DNA of 64,000 nucleotides from Subsaxibacter sp. CAU 1640 (GCF_023156585.1 NZ_JALNMI010000005.1:62001-126000), one strand, 5' to 3'. Counted from the first letter of the stretch, positions 7,190 to 15,597 are shown. A program made the numbers and translations. The notes: generated by a model not told the origin, from the letters alone.

Positions 7190-8422
7190 TTAAACTAACT
7201 CTTCTGGTCTATTTGTCATTTTCTTTAGACGAATTAATAACCCAACTCCTACAGCACCTAAAATAGCCATAATAATCCAAGTGGTATCAAATCCGAGGGA
7301 ATGAATCATATGGAATCCCATGTTATGGGAAAATACATGTGAAATTGAAAATGCGATGCTGTACAATGCCATGTATTCTCCCTTCAAACCTCTTTTGGCT
7401 CTATCCAATGAGAACGAGTTCGAAAATGGAAATACAATCATTTCGCCAAAAGTCAGAGCAATCAAACTGATAATTATCAATCCAACCCAAGGATTAATGA
7501 CCATAAGAACAAAGCCTAAACAGACGAGTATCAGGCCGAAAATCATCAGGCCAATTTTAGTATACTTTGTAGTTTCAAGCCATTTGATGAGAGGCATTTC
7601 AAATATAAAAATCAAAATACCATTGAGGGCCATCAATAATCCAATTTCAAACTCGCTCAACCCAACACCTTCTTTATAGAAGTAGGGTATGGTAGATAGA
7701 AACTGTAAAAATACCGCACCAAAAATAACCATCGCTATTAAAAAGATGATGTAAGCTCTGTCTGAATAAGCTGATTTTGGATTTTCTGCCACTTCTTCAT
7801 CAAGAGTCTTTGATTTCTTCGGATGCAATACGTTCAGTAAAACAAAGCTGGCAATGATGCAAGTAATGCCGTCTATCCAGAACAGTCCACCGTAACTCAA
7901 TGTGGTGATGATCAATCCTCCTATGGCAGGACCAACTGAAAAACCAAGATTAATTGCCAAACGTATCAACGTTACGCTTCTAGTTTTGTTTTCCGGTTTG
8001 CTGTAGGCATTCAGTGCTACAAACATGGCAGGACGGAACATATCAGCAACTGTCATCAGCAAGAAAATCCCAATACTGATGCCCCAAAAAGTATCTAAAA
8101 GTTGCATACCAACAAACATAAATCCGCTCACCAGTAAACTGATGACCATGACCTTATAAAATCCTATTTGATCCGTTAACTTTCCGCCAAGCCACGAACC
8201 AGCAACACTGCCCAATCCAAACGCACTCATGATCCAGCCTACATCTGCTTCAGAAAAGTTAAGGCTGCTCGTAAGGTAGAGCGACAAAAATGGAATAACC
8301 ATTGTTCCGGCTCGATTGATAAGAGTGATCAGTGCTAGCCACCAAACTTCCTTTGACAGCCCTCGGAATGTATTCACGTATCCGTGTCCGATATTGTAGA
8401 ATAAAAAGTTGAAAAGTTTCAT
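7190..8422 (-). CDS. Major facilitator superfamily exporter
   Basis: A protein of 410 residues with twelve predicted membrane helices in two halves. The first half carries the MFS loop motif (GSWLGGKLTDQIGFYKVM) between helices 2 and 3. It resembles drug-efflux members of the MdtH type, but the substrate is unknown. ATG at 8422 is preferred because MKLFNFLFYN starts the usual cytoplasmic N-terminus; an upstream in-frame ATG at 8464 falls inside the leader hairpin. It heads the transcript MFS-ypdA-Asp-tailed protein. The leader has a terminator-like hairpin and a possible leader peptide, which suggests attenuation control. Confidence 0.85.
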   Translation of the reverse strand: MKLFNFLFYNIGHGYVNTFRGLSKEVWWLALITLINRAGTMVIPFLSLYLTSSLNFSEADVGWIMSAFGLGSVAGSWLGGKLTDQIGFYKVMVISLLVSGFMFVGMQLLDTFWGISIGIFLLMTVADMFRPAMFVALNAYSKPENKTRSVTLIRLAINLGFSVGPAIGGLIITTLSYGGLFWIDGITCIIASFVLLNVLHPKKSKTLDEEVAENPKSAYSDRAYIIFLIAMVIFGAVFLQFLSTIPYFYKEGVGLSEFEIGLLMALNGILIFIFEMPLIKWLETTKYTKIGLMIFGLILVCLGFVLMVINPWVGLIIISLIALTFGEMIVFPFSNSFSLDRAKRGLKGEYMALYSIAFSISHVFSHNMGFHMIHSLGFDTTWIIMAILGAVGVGLLIRLKKMTNRPEELV

Positions 8423-8445
8423 TTTGATTGATTGGTATAAAATTA

Positions 8446-8473
8446 AAAAGTCCGATGTTACCATCGGACTTTT
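8446..8473 (-). terminator. Terminator-like hairpin in the MFS leader (candidate attenuator)
   Basis: On the minus strand AAAAGTCCGATG, loop GTAA, CATCGGACTTTT and then TTAATTTT. It lies 24-51 bases before the MFS start codon. A copy of its 3' arm (TCGGACTT) occurs about 45 bases upstream at 8517-8524 and could pair with the 5' arm AAGTCCGA instead. Confidence 0.6.
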
Positions 8474-8502
8474 ATATATTGATTAAACGTATTTTCATAT
8501 CA

Positions 8503-8580
8503 TCATAACATATAACAAGTCCGACTTCTTCTGCCAGAAGTGGTTCTCTTTTGAGTATATGTGACGATGCAATTACGCAT
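8503..8580 (-). CDS. Possible leader peptide of the MFS operon (25 aa)
   Basis: A short frame, ATG at 8580 and TGA at 8503-8505, encoding MRNCIVTYTQKRTTSGRRSR and five more residues. It spans the segment that could pair with the terminator 5' arm, as expected for a ribosome-controlled attenuator. The Thr- and Arg-rich middle would be a plausible stalling point. The ribosome-binding site is weak, and the frame could be a coincidence. A promoter for the divergent gene at 8655 must lie in the same interval. Confidence 0.35.
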   Translation of the reverse strand: MRNCIVTYTQKRTTSGRRSRTCYML

Positions 8581-8654
8581 GGTTTGTTTTTTATTGTTCC
8601 TCAAAGCTATGGAAAAATATTGAAAGTTGTATTTTTGAGTTCTAATTTTTTGAT

Positions 8655-9260
8655 ATGAAGACTGTTTTATCTTTTGTTTTTAGTTTGATTTTTTTATTTA
8701 GCTGCGCCCAAAAAAAGCAAAAACCGATGGGTGAAACGGAGTTTCAACGCGAAATTAATGCGGAGTATAAAGATGCTTCCAAGTCGCCTTTAAAGGAAAA
8801 AGATTTGAAGAATTTCAAAGGTTTGGAATTTTTCAAGTTTGACTCGGCTTATGTTGTTGCTGCAAAATTCACAAGGACATTAGACGAACAGCCCTTTAAA
8901 ATGAAAACAACTACTGACAGGCTTCCTGAATACGTGAAGTACGGAGAATTGTCTTTTGAATTAAAAGGAAAAGTTTACAAGCTGAATGTATATCAAAATC
9001 AAGATTTAATTAAGAAAGAAGGGTATGAAGATTATCTGTTCTTGCCTTTTTTGGACGATACCAATGGCGATGAAAGCTATGGTGGCGGACGCTATATTGA
9101 TATGAGAATTCCAGATGGAGACAGTGTCACCATCGATTTCAATTCGGCTTATAACCCGTACTGCGCTTATAATGAAAAATACTCCTGCCCAATTGTGCCA
9201 AGGGAAAATTATCTACAAACAGAGGTAAGGGCAGGAGTCAAAAACTATAGAAAACATTAG
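8655..9260 (+). CDS. DUF1684 lipoprotein
   Basis: A protein of 201 residues with a lipoprotein signal (LIFLFSC as the lipobox). The DUF1684 signature is clear in the second half: FLPFLDDTNGDESYGGGRYIDM followed by FNSAYNPYCAYNEKYSCPIVP and ENYL. The function of DUF1684 is not established; it is common as a one-domain lipoprotein in Bacteroidota. The stop overlaps the convergent amtB stop by four bases, so the two transcripts must overlap at their 3' ends. Confidence 0.85.
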   Translation: MKTVLSFVFSLIFLFSCAQKKQKPMGETEFQREINAEYKDASKSPLKEKDLKNFKGLEFFKFDSAYVVAAKFTRTLDEQPFKMKTTTDRLPEYVKYGELSFELKGKVYKLNVYQNQDLIKKEGYEDYLFLPFLDDTNGDESYGGGRYIDMRIPDGDSVTIDFNSAYNPYCAYNEKYSCPIVPRENYLQTEVRAGVKNYRKH

Positions 9261-10489
9261 TGTTCATTCATCCTAAAATCAGGATAGGCATTCATACCGT
9301 GTTCGTGAATGTCCAATCCTTCCACTTCTTCTTGGGCTGATACTCTCAAGCCAACGAGTTTTTTCAATGCAAACAGGATGATAAACGATGTAAGGCAACA
9401 AAAAGCACCTATGGCCATAATGCCGATCAATTGATTGGTGAGCTGTGACCAACTGGCAAGATTGCCAAAAATTCCAACGGCGAGAGTTCCCCAGATACCG
9501 CACACTAAATGCACCGAAACGGCCCCTACAGGGTCATCAAGTCTTAATCTGTCAATAATTGCTACTGCAAACACGATAATGACACCCGAAACAAGACCGA
9601 TTAAAATAGCATCAACCACACCCATTTGATCAGCTCCTGCGGTGATGCCTACAAGTCCTCCCAAGATACCGTTCAATACCATCGAGAGATCATTTTCTTT
9701 ATATCTTAAAAAGGAGGTCAATGCTGCGCTGAATCCACCAGCAGCTGCCGCAAGGCAAGTTGTTACCAAAACCAAAGAGGTTGCTCCTGGATCGGCAGAT
9801 AAGACGGATCCTCCGTTGAAACCAAACCATCCAAACCATAACAGAAATACACCAGCAGTTGCTAGAGGAATATTGTGTCCTGGGATAATACTTATTTTAC
9901 CTTCCTTGAATTTCCCGATACGAGAACCTAATAGCCAAATGGCAATTAAGGCCCCCCAACCACCTACAGAGTGTACCAAGGTAGAACCAGCAAAATCATA
10001 AAAGCCTAAAGTGTTCAAAAAGCCGCCTCCCCATTTCCACATACCAACGATGGGATACACAAGTCCAACATAAATGGTTGAAAATATAAGAAAGGTTGAT
10101 AGTTTAATACGTTCTGCAACTGCTCCAGAAACTATGGTGGCTGCAGTAGCGGCAAACATGGCTTGGAACAAAAATTCTGTCCAGTAAGTGTATTGCCCAT
10201 TATAATAGTCGGCTGTCAGTCCATTAGCGGGTAGATTCAAACCAAAAGAGTTGAACCCAATAACGCCACCTGCAAAATCTTCACCTGGATACATTAAACT
10301 AAAACCGATAAGTGTATATGTGAGTAGTCCGATAATTACTACCATGACATTTTTAAATAAGATGTTGATGGTGTTTTTGGCACGTGTCAAGCCAATTTCA
10401 AGAAGTGAAAACCCAAGATGCATGATGAATACCAAGGCAATACAAATCATCATCCATAAGTTATTGGTCGTAAATAGTGCGTTCTCCAT
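9257..10489 (-). CDS. amtB: Ammonium transporter
   Basis: A protein of 410 residues with eleven predicted membrane helices, the normal length for Amt/Mep channels. Conserved features include GFSLLEIGLTRAKN near the N-terminus, DFAGSTLVHSVGGWGAL, GWFGFNGGS, and DDPVGAVSVHLVCGIWGTL with the twin-histidine helix. It lacks an obvious cleaved signal. It conducts ammonium or ammonia across the inner membrane. The PII gene lies 9 bases upstream on the same strand, which is the usual glnK-amtB pairing (here PII first), in which PII blocks the channel when nitrogen is plentiful. Confidence 0.95.
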   Translation of the reverse strand: MENALFTTNNLWMMICIALVFIMHLGFSLLEIGLTRAKNTINILFKNVMVVIIGLLTYTLIGFSLMYPGEDFAGGVIGFNSFGLNLPANGLTADYYNGQYTYWTEFLFQAMFAATAATIVSGAVAERIKLSTFLIFSTIYVGLVYPIVGMWKWGGGFLNTLGFYDFAGSTLVHSVGGWGALIAIWLLGSRIGKFKEGKISIIPGHNIPLATAGVFLLWFGWFGFNGGSVLSADPGATSLVLVTTCLAAAAGGFSAALTSFLRYKENDLSMVLNGILGGLVGITAGADQMGVVDAILIGLVSGVIIVFAVAIIDRLRLDDPVGAVSVHLVCGIWGTLAVGIFGNLASWSQLTNQLIGIMAIGAFCCLTSFIILFALKKLVGLRVSAQEEVEGLDIHEHGMNAYPDFRMNEH

Positions 10490-10498
10490 AGTCCTTGA

Positions 10499-10837
10499 TT
10501 ATTGAAGGGAGTCAAATCCCTTTTCGCGCGTTCTGATACGGTAGGACTCTTCTACTGGTGAAACAATAATTTTTCCGTCTCCTACTTGTCCTGTATAAGC
10601 TGAATCTAAAATTGCTTCTACAGTTCTGTCTAAAAACTCATCAGATACGACAATGGAAAGGTATCGTCTTTGTATATCAGATGTACTAAAAGGAACACCT
10701 CTATACACATGTCCTGTCTTTTCATTACCAATTCCGGTAACATCCCAATAGCTAAAAAAATTTACTTCGATTGCATGGAGTGCCTTTCTAACATCGTCAA
10801 ATTTTGACTTTCGAATAATAGCCTCTATTTTTTTCAT
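10499..10837 (-). CDS. Nitrogen regulatory protein PII
   Basis: A protein of 112 residues, standard for GlnB/GlnK. The N-terminal MKKIEAIIRKSKFDDVRKAL begins the fold. The T-loop region GNEKTGHVYRGVPFST includes the tyrosine that is uridylylated in proteobacterial PII. The B-loop TGQVGDGKI binds ATP, and the C-terminal IRTREKG is conserved. Its direct coupling to amtB makes it a GlnK-type partner that senses 2-oxoglutarate and ATP/ADP. The gene symbol is left open because GlnB and GlnK cannot be separated by sequence alone. It is the first gene of the pair; the 133 bases upstream are AT-rich without a clear TAnnTTTG box. Confidence 0.92.
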   Translation of the reverse strand: MKKIEAIIRKSKFDDVRKALHAIEVNFFSYWDVTGIGNEKTGHVYRGVPFSTSDIQRRYLSIVVSDEFLDRTVEAILDSAYTGQVGDGKIIVSPVEESYRIRTREKGFDSLQ

Positions 10838-10970
10838 TGAAAAAAGAATTAGTATCGCTAAAATATAAAAATAGAAGTATAGGCCCGTATAAAATTGGGG
10901 GTAAATTTTGAAAATTATATTTTTATCAATTATAGCCCCTTATTTTTGACGGGTATGTATTAAATAAAAA

Positions 10971-11336
10971 CTATTTCACTAAAAAAATACCGGCAAATAC
11001 AGCAAGAAAGCCTACAATAAAGCTTGCAACCGTATAGATAGCAAAGCTGGTAAAGTCACCAGCCTTTAAAAAGACATGATTTTCATAAGCAAAGGTGGAG
11101 AATGTGGTAAAGCCACCACAAAAGCCAGTTGCCAAAAAGAGAATTTGATTTTGGGATAAGGTATTTTGTTTGACTGCCAAACCTAAAATGATACCGATCA
11201 ATAAACTTCCGATGATATTTGCGGCAAAAGTGCCATAAGGAATTCCTGTTTCAGCATTGTTGAGATATTTGCCAACCAAGAAGCGCAAAACACTCCCGAT
11301 GCCACCACCAACAAAAACTAAAAGAAGTTGTTTCAC
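10971..11336 (-). CDS. crcB: Fluoride-specific ion channel FluC
   Basis: A protein of 121 residues with four membrane helices. Family motifs are GGGIGSVLRFLVGKYL, GTFAANIIGSLLIG and GFCGGFTTFSTFAYE, which include the fluoride-pore Asn and the Phe-box residues as well as the Na+ site glycines. FluC exports fluoride as a dual-topology dimer. The start is GTG and its first bases overlap the TGA of the upstream SRPBCC gene (GTGA), so it is translationally coupled to it. I found no crcB-type riboswitch in front; none would be expected with this overlap. Confidence 0.93.
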   Translation of the reverse strand: MKQLLLVFVGGGIGSVLRFLVGKYLNNAETGIPYGTFAANIIGSLLIGIILGLAVKQNTLSQNQILFLATGFCGGFTTFSTFAYENHVFLKAGDFTSFAIYTVASFIVGFLAVFAGIFLVK

Positions 11337-12376
11337 AATTGTTCAGTTTCGATGGTATTCTCTTTAATGGGAATGTATATTTCTGTCAAATAATTCGCAG
11401 GATTCGGAACACTTCCAGGATCGTTGACGTAGATTTCAAACGGATGTTGTTCAGATTGTTCAAGGTTATTAGCCTTTAAATAGGCCATCGCTTCTTTCCA
11501 AGCGGCACCAAGGTTTGAATAATCACCTTTCAAAGTTGCTTTCACCGCTCTCGTTTTTTCAATATAACCGCACAAAATGTTGCTATCATCTGCAACAATT
11601 ACTTTGTCCCTCACAGGAATGGCATTACTCATAATGACACTGCCATTATCATTCATTTCATTGTAAATTGTGAAAGGCATACCAGTCATAGGAATTTCGT
11701 TGGCCTGCATAAAATTCATAATCTCGGCATATTGTCTTGCCATAGTATTGCTTATGTTGGCAGCGGAAGACGACGTGGTTTTATACATATAAAAGCCACC
11801 ACCATATTCTGTTAAGCCATTGACGTCTACTTTAAATTGTTTCATGCTACTGACAACAATGCTGTCTATCTTCTCAAAGTCACGTTCAAAATGAGGCGCG
11901 ATCTGTTTTTCCATTCCGCCAGTAAAAGCGGCATATGCCTTAAAGAAAAATGGAAGGTTGTCGCCAGCAATGGTTCTGGTAACATCAGTAGTACCATCGC
12001 CATTAGGTTTGAAGGTCCAAATAACATCCGATGGTGGATAGTCACCTATCTGCATTTTTTGTTCGATACGTGTTGGTTCATTGACATTCACAATTTTCAT
12101 GGTCCCAATTTCTCCATCATCATTCCAGGAATAAGAGCCACCCACACCTTTTGTTTGCTCCGAATAAGTCAAGGTTATTTCAGGATTTTCTTCTAACCAA
12201 GAATTCCAAGCTTCCCAATTTTTAAAGTCTACAATATTGTCATAGATCACTGCTGAAGGCGCCTTGATGGTCTTGCTTCGTGTAACTTCAAATGAATTTG
12301 GTTGAACAGCAATGTAAATTGAAAGCCCTATAATGGCAATCAATAGTAAGAAAAGGATATATTTTAAAGATTTCAT
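11333..12376 (-). CDS. SRPBCC plus GyrI-like domain membrane-anchored protein
   Basis: A protein of 347 residues. Residues 1-25 are one membrane helix (YILFLLLIAIIGLSIYIAV). Residues ~30-170 are an SRPBCC/START-like polyketide cyclase domain (TIKAPSAVIYDNIVDFKNWEAW..W). Residues ~190-345 resemble the GyrI-like small-molecule-binding domain seen in AraC effector domains (YAEIMNFMQANEIP, EAMAYLKANNL, EIYIPI at the end). This combination occurs in Bacteroidota, but no ligand is known. ATG at 12376 is chosen to put the membrane helix at the N-terminus. It overlaps crcB by four bases. About 270 bases upstream hold no gene. Confidence 0.75.
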   Translation of the reverse strand: MKSLKYILFLLLIAIIGLSIYIAVQPNSFEVTRSKTIKAPSAVIYDNIVDFKNWEAWNSWLEENPEITLTYSEQTKGVGGSYSWNDDGEIGTMKIVNVNEPTRIEQKMQIGDYPPSDVIWTFKPNGDGTTDVTRTIAGDNLPFFFKAYAAFTGGMEKQIAPHFERDFEKIDSIVVSSMKQFKVDVNGLTEYGGGFYMYKTTSSSAANISNTMARQYAEIMNFMQANEIPMTGMPFTIYNEMNDNGSVIMSNAIPVRDKVIVADDSNILCGYIEKTRAVKATLKGDYSNLGAAWKEAMAYLKANNLEQSEQHPFEIYVNDPGSVPNPANYLTEIYIPIKENTIETEQL

Positions 12377-12644
12377 GAATGTCGGGAGTTGTTGATTTTT
12401 GTGCCGAAGTATCGGTTGAATCAAAGATACTCAATTTTATGTGATATAGAAACATAAAGCCGACAGTTGAAATAAAATTACTTCAACTATGTTTTAAGAA
12501 ACAATTGAAATGGTTAAATAAATCAATGTTTATTGATGCTATACTTTAAGAGAAGAAAATTAATAACTAATAAGCCTATAACCAATAACACGATGTCCAT
12601 CTTTTGAAGGTTTTTAAATACAACTCCAAAAGAAAAAAATGTCA

Positions 12645-12830
12645 TCACATAAAAGCAAACTTTATGACAGCAATAAACAATATGAACGAGATAAAGGCAA
12701 TAAGCACCCAGACACTGCCTTTGTAATATTTTTTGTGCAATTTTAAATCTTTACGGTAAGTATAGGCCAATGCACTTGCGAAAGCAATTACAAATAAAAT
12801 CGCAAAAATCAATTGACCGTTTGTAAACAT
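12645..12830 (-). CDS. Small two-helix membrane protein
   Basis: A protein of 61 residues with two membrane helices (LIFAILFVIAFASALAYTY and VWVLIAFISFILFIAVIKF) joined by a short basic loop YRKDLKLHKKYYKG, which implies both ends are outside the cytoplasm. It looks like the small conserved membrane proteins found in many flavobacterial genomes, with no known function. It stands alone between the SRPBCC gene and the MazG-like gene. Confidence 0.65.
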   Translation of the reverse strand: MFTNGQLIFAILFVIAFASALAYTYRKDLKLHKKYYKGSVWVLIAFISFILFIAVIKFAFM

Positions 12831-12982
12831 AGTTTATTTTTATGCAAAAATAAGCAATCATAGGTTAAAATAGAGCACAAATGAGTCAATATAGAACTCA
12901 TTCGCTCTAACCATATGAGTATCTACGTGTAAACGATTACTCACGGTTTCCTAAATTTATAATAATCCTGAAAAATGTAATA

Positions 12983-13369
12983 ATGAAAGACAAAATTGAC
13001 GCTGTAAAGGCATTTCACACAGCATTTAAAATAGGCCATCGAGAAACGCCTAAAGCCAATTTGGGCATGGAAAAAAATATGCTGCGTTATAAGTTAATGC
13101 GTGAAGAAAATGAAGAATACCTGGAAGCAGCCAATAATGATGATTTGGTGGAAGTGGCAGATGCCTTGGGAGATTTGCTGTATATTCTGTGTGGCACTAT
13201 CATTGAACATGGCTTGCAACACAAAATAGAAGAGGTATTCAATGAGATTCAACGAAGCAATATGAGCAAATTGGGCGAGGATGGTGAGCCTATCTATCGA
13301 GAGGATGGGAAAGTGCTTAAAGGTCCCAACTATTTTAAACCGGACATTATCAAAATCCTGAATTCATAA
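12983..13369 (+). CDS. MazG-like / PRA-PH-type nucleotide pyrophosphohydrolase
   Basis: A protein of 128 residues of the all-alpha NTP pyrophosphohydrolase superfamily. The metal-binding pattern is visible: EENEEYLEAA (ExxE) in the second helix and EVADALGDLLYIL (ExxxD-type) in the third. A C-terminal part with GEDGEPIYREDGKVLKGPNYF is typical of the phosphoribosyl-ATP pyrophosphohydrolase-like branch of about this size. The likely role is hydrolysis of a nucleoside triphosphate to a monophosphate plus PPi, for house-cleaning; the true substrate is not deducible. A strong bidirectional terminator follows. Confidence 0.8.
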   Translation: MKDKIDAVKAFHTAFKIGHRETPKANLGMEKNMLRYKLMREENEEYLEAANNDDLVEVADALGDLLYILCGTIIEHGLQHKIEEVFNEIQRSNMSKLGEDGEPIYREDGKVLKGPNYFKPDIIKILNS

Positions 13370-13373
13370 AACA

Positions 13374-13404
13374 AAAATTCCAACTTGCTACAAGTTGGAA
13401 TTTT
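13374..13404. terminator. Bidirectional terminator
   Basis: A 14-bp stem, AAAATTCCAACTTG with CAAGTTGGAATTTT, and a three-base loop. It separates the convergent MazG-like and ilvE transcripts. Confidence 0.9.
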
Positions 13405-13414
13405 ATTAATTATA

Positions 13415-13453
13415 GCTAATGTTGACTGTTCACTGCCAACTGTAGACTGAACA
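13415..13453 (-). repeat. Stop-adjacent TTCAGT-type repeat after ilvE
   Basis: Reading from the ilvE TAG on the minus strand: TGTTCAGTCTACAGTTGGCA, then GTGAACAGTC. It shares words (TTCAGT, CAGTT, GGCAGT) with the repeats after the Lrp, trpB, trpE and 38880 genes. Confidence 0.65.
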
Positions 13454-14521
13454 CTATATCTTATATCTCCAGCCATGAGGATCTTCGGCAAGATTATGCT
13501 GAATGTTTAGCATTTTTTCTTTGAAGAACGCTGCATAAGAATCCGATTTCAATTCTAATTCAAATATGTCACCTCCGTGTTCAAAGGCCGAGATTGGACT
13601 GATGACTGCGGCAGTTCCAGCACCAAAAATTTCTTTCAACGAATCATTTCTAGCAGCTTCTTTGATCTCTTTCACGCTCACTGGTCGCACTTCCACTTTC
13701 ACATCGCTATCTTTCGCCAATTGAATCACACTTTTCCTAGTGACACCATCTAAGATTCTGTCACTTGTAGGTGCAGTAATTAAAGTGTCATTCACTCTAA
13801 AGAAAATATTCATTGTTCCAGCTTCCTCCAAGTTTTCATGAGTGTTGGCATCGGTCCAGATAATTTGCTGAAAGCCTTTTGCTTGTGCCAGTGAAGTTGG
13901 GTAAAACTGGGCTGCATAGTTCCCAGCTGCTTTCGCAAATCCCACACCACCATTGGCAGAGCGACTGTATTTTTCAGCGAATAACACTCTCACACCACCT
14001 GTGTAATAAGCCTTGGCAGGTGAGCAGATAATCATAAATCGATAGGTAAGTGCTGGTGAAGCCGATATAGCTGGCTCTGTAGCTATCACAAATGGTCTTA
14101 TGTATAACGAGTTTCCTTTCCCGCTTTTAATCCAGTCTTTGTCCATGTTCAATATGGTGGTCAATCCTTCAAAGAAATACTCTTTTGGAAATTCAGGAAT
14201 AGCCAATCTGGCAGCAGATTTATTAATACGTTCGTAGTTTTCTTCCGGTCTGAATAAAAAGGCATTACCGTCTTCATCTTTATATGCCTTCATTCCTTCA
14301 AACACTGCTTGTCCATAATGGAAGACACGTGCAGAAGGCTCAAAAGTCATAGGTCCATAAGGCACAATCTTTGGTTGTTGCCATTGGCCATCTTTATAAT
14401 CACAATAAAACATGTGGTCTGTGAAAGTTCTACCGAATACTAGGTTTTCAAAATCAACCGTTTCCAACTTTGATGTATTGGATTTTACGATATCGATTTC
14501 GTAAGTTGCAAGTTTTGTCAT
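13454..14521 (-). CDS. ilvE: Branched-chain amino acid aminotransferase
   Basis: A protein of 355 residues, the length of the class IV (fold type IV PLP) BCAT subgroup seen in Bacteroidota and eukaryotes. Motifs: FGRTFTDHMF, FHYGQAVFEGMKAY, RINKSAARLAIP, GFAKAAGNYAA with the PLP-binding lysine, NLEEAGTMNIFF and LDGVTRKSV. It transfers the amino group between glutamate and the keto acids of Leu, Ile and Val, the last step of their synthesis. A TACTTTTG box at 14541-14548 lies just upstream on its strand. It is divergent from the DUF4920 gene and stands alone. Confidence 0.95.
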   Translation of the reverse strand: MTKLATYEIDIVKSNTSKLETVDFENLVFGRTFTDHMFYCDYKDGQWQQPKIVPYGPMTFEPSARVFHYGQAVFEGMKAYKDEDGNAFLFRPEENYERINKSAARLAIPEFPKEYFFEGLTTILNMDKDWIKSGKGNSLYIRPFVIATEPAISASPALTYRFMIICSPAKAYYTGGVRVLFAEKYSRSANGGVGFAKAAGNYAAQFYPTSLAQAKGFQQIIWTDANTHENLEEAGTMNIFFRVNDTLITAPTSDRILDGVTRKSVIQLAKDSDVKVEVRPVSVKEIKEAARNDSLKEIFGAGTAAVISPISAFEHGGDIFELELKSDSYAAFFKEKMLNIQHNLAEDPHGWRYKI

Positions 14522-14540
14522 TTCATTTTTGTTTCTGCTG

Positions 14541-14548
14541 CAAAAGTA
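14541..14548 (-). promoter_or_regulatory. TAnnTTTG -7 box of ilvE
   Basis: TACTTTTG on the minus strand, 20 bases before the ilvE ATG, matches the Bacteroidota -7 consensus. The -33 TTG is not well placed, so this is tentative. Confidence 0.4.
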
Positions 14549-14596
14549 CTCAAATAAACCAGTTAAAAAAACCCAAATGCATTTTTAAAAAAATGG

Positions 14597-14604
14597 TATC
14601 TTTG
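14597..14604 (+). promoter_or_regulatory. TAnnTTTG -7 box of the DUF4920 gene
   Basis: TATCTTTG, 33 bases before the ATG at 14637, is an exact match to the Bacteroidota -7 consensus. No good TTG is visible at -33. Confidence 0.5.
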
Positions 14605-14636
14605 TGGCTTATAAATTTTTAAAATTCGAACCTATT

Positions 14637-15143
14637 ATGAAATATATAGTATCCATTTTAGCCCTTGCCATCATGGTGGTTTCTTGTAAAGACAAAGAGC
14701 AAAAAGTTGAAGAACAAGAAGTTGTTAAAGAAGAAATCGCATACGCTTCTTTTGGCGATAAGATTGATGATTCTAATGTGTTGAGCACAAAAGAAATGAC
14801 AGAGAAATTCAACAGTATGAAAGTTGGCGATACGGTGAATACCAAAATGGCTGCTACGGTTAATGAAGTGTGCCAAATGAAAGGTTGCTGGATGACACTG
14901 GAGCTTGAAAATGGTGAAGAAGCGATGGTTAAATTCAAAGACTATGCCTTCTTTATGCCAAAAAATATTTCAGGAAAAGAAGTGATTGTGAACGGTAAGG
15001 CATATGTGAATGAAGTACCGGTAGAAGAGCAACGTCACTACGCTGAAGATGCAGGAAAATCTGCCGAAGAAGTAGCTGCCATTACTGAAGCAAAAAAGAC
15101 CTTCTCTTTTGAGGCAGATGGTGTTCTAATCCGAGAGAACTAA
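14637..15143 (+). CDS. DUF4920 lipoprotein
   Basis: A protein of 168 residues with a lipoprotein signal (LAIMVVSC as the lipobox). The DUF4920 core is clear: VNEVCQMKGCWMTLELENGEEAMVKF, in which two cysteines flank MKG, followed by DYAFFMPKNISGKEVIVNGKAYV and a charged helix AEDAGKSAEEVAAI. The domain is an OB-like fold of unknown function; the paired cysteines could bind metal or form a disulfide. ATG at 14637 is chosen because the signal peptide starts there. The CxxCH lipoprotein gene starts 12 bases after its stop and mnmD follows, so the three look like one transcript. Confidence 0.85.
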   Translation: MKYIVSILALAIMVVSCKDKEQKVEEQEVVKEEIAYASFGDKIDDSNVLSTKEMTEKFNSMKVGDTVNTKMAATVNEVCQMKGCWMTLELENGEEAMVKFKDYAFFMPKNISGKEVIVNGKAYVNEVPVEEQRHYAEDAGKSAEEVAAITEAKKTFSFEADGVLIREN

Positions 15144-15155
15144 CATAATCTCTTG

Positions 15156-15596
15156 ATGAAACATAGCCTTTGGTTGATGGTTTTTACCTTGATGTTGCTC
15201 TCTTGCAAAGAATCAACATCCGAGGAAGCGGTTGCCCAAAACGAACCTTTTGAATATGATATGTACGTGCCTTCAGAGATGGCAAATCTAATGAATGATA
15301 TGTACGACCATAATCTTCAAATCAAACAGGATATTCTTGATGGTAAACAACCTAAAGAGTTTCCAGAAGAGTTTCTAAAAATTCATTCTGCGGAATTTAC
15401 CAAAGGAAAAGGTCGTAACGAAACCTTCGACAACTTTTCAAAGCTCTATATTTCTACTCAAAAGGAAATTTACAACCCAGATTCTGAAGTGGATTTAAAA
15501 TCGCGTTTCAACAGCTCCATCAATCTGTGCATTTCTTGTCACCAAACTGAATGTACAGGGCCCATTTCAAGAATCAAAAAACTAATCATCCAATAG
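15156..15596 (+). CDS. Lipoprotein with a CxxCH haem-binding motif
   Basis: A protein of 146 residues: lipoprotein signal (LMLLSC), then a helical domain, and near the C-terminus NLCISCHQTECTGPISRIKKL, which carries the CxxCH motif of c-type cytochromes. There is one motif only, and a distal Met ligand is not obvious, so it may bind a single c-type haem with an unusual second ligand. The EMANLMNDMYDHN segment recalls the four-helix cytochrome c' layout, where the CxxCH is also C-terminal and the sixth site is open. This is an inference. It lies between the DUF4920 gene and mnmD. Confidence 0.65.
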   Translation: MKHSLWLMVFTLMLLSCKESTSEEAVAQNEPFEYDMYVPSEMANLMNDMYDHNLQIKQDILDGKQPKEFPEEFLKIHSAEFTKGKGRNETFDNFSKLYISTQKEIYNPDSEVDLKSRFNSSINLCISCHQTECTGPISRIKKLIIQ

Positions 15597-15597
15597 T

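Noticed and set aside
10971-11400. Fluoride riboswitch before crcB
   Set aside because: The crcB start overlaps the coding end of the preceding gene, leaving no le­ader; no fluoride-riboswitch-like fold or sequence was seen.
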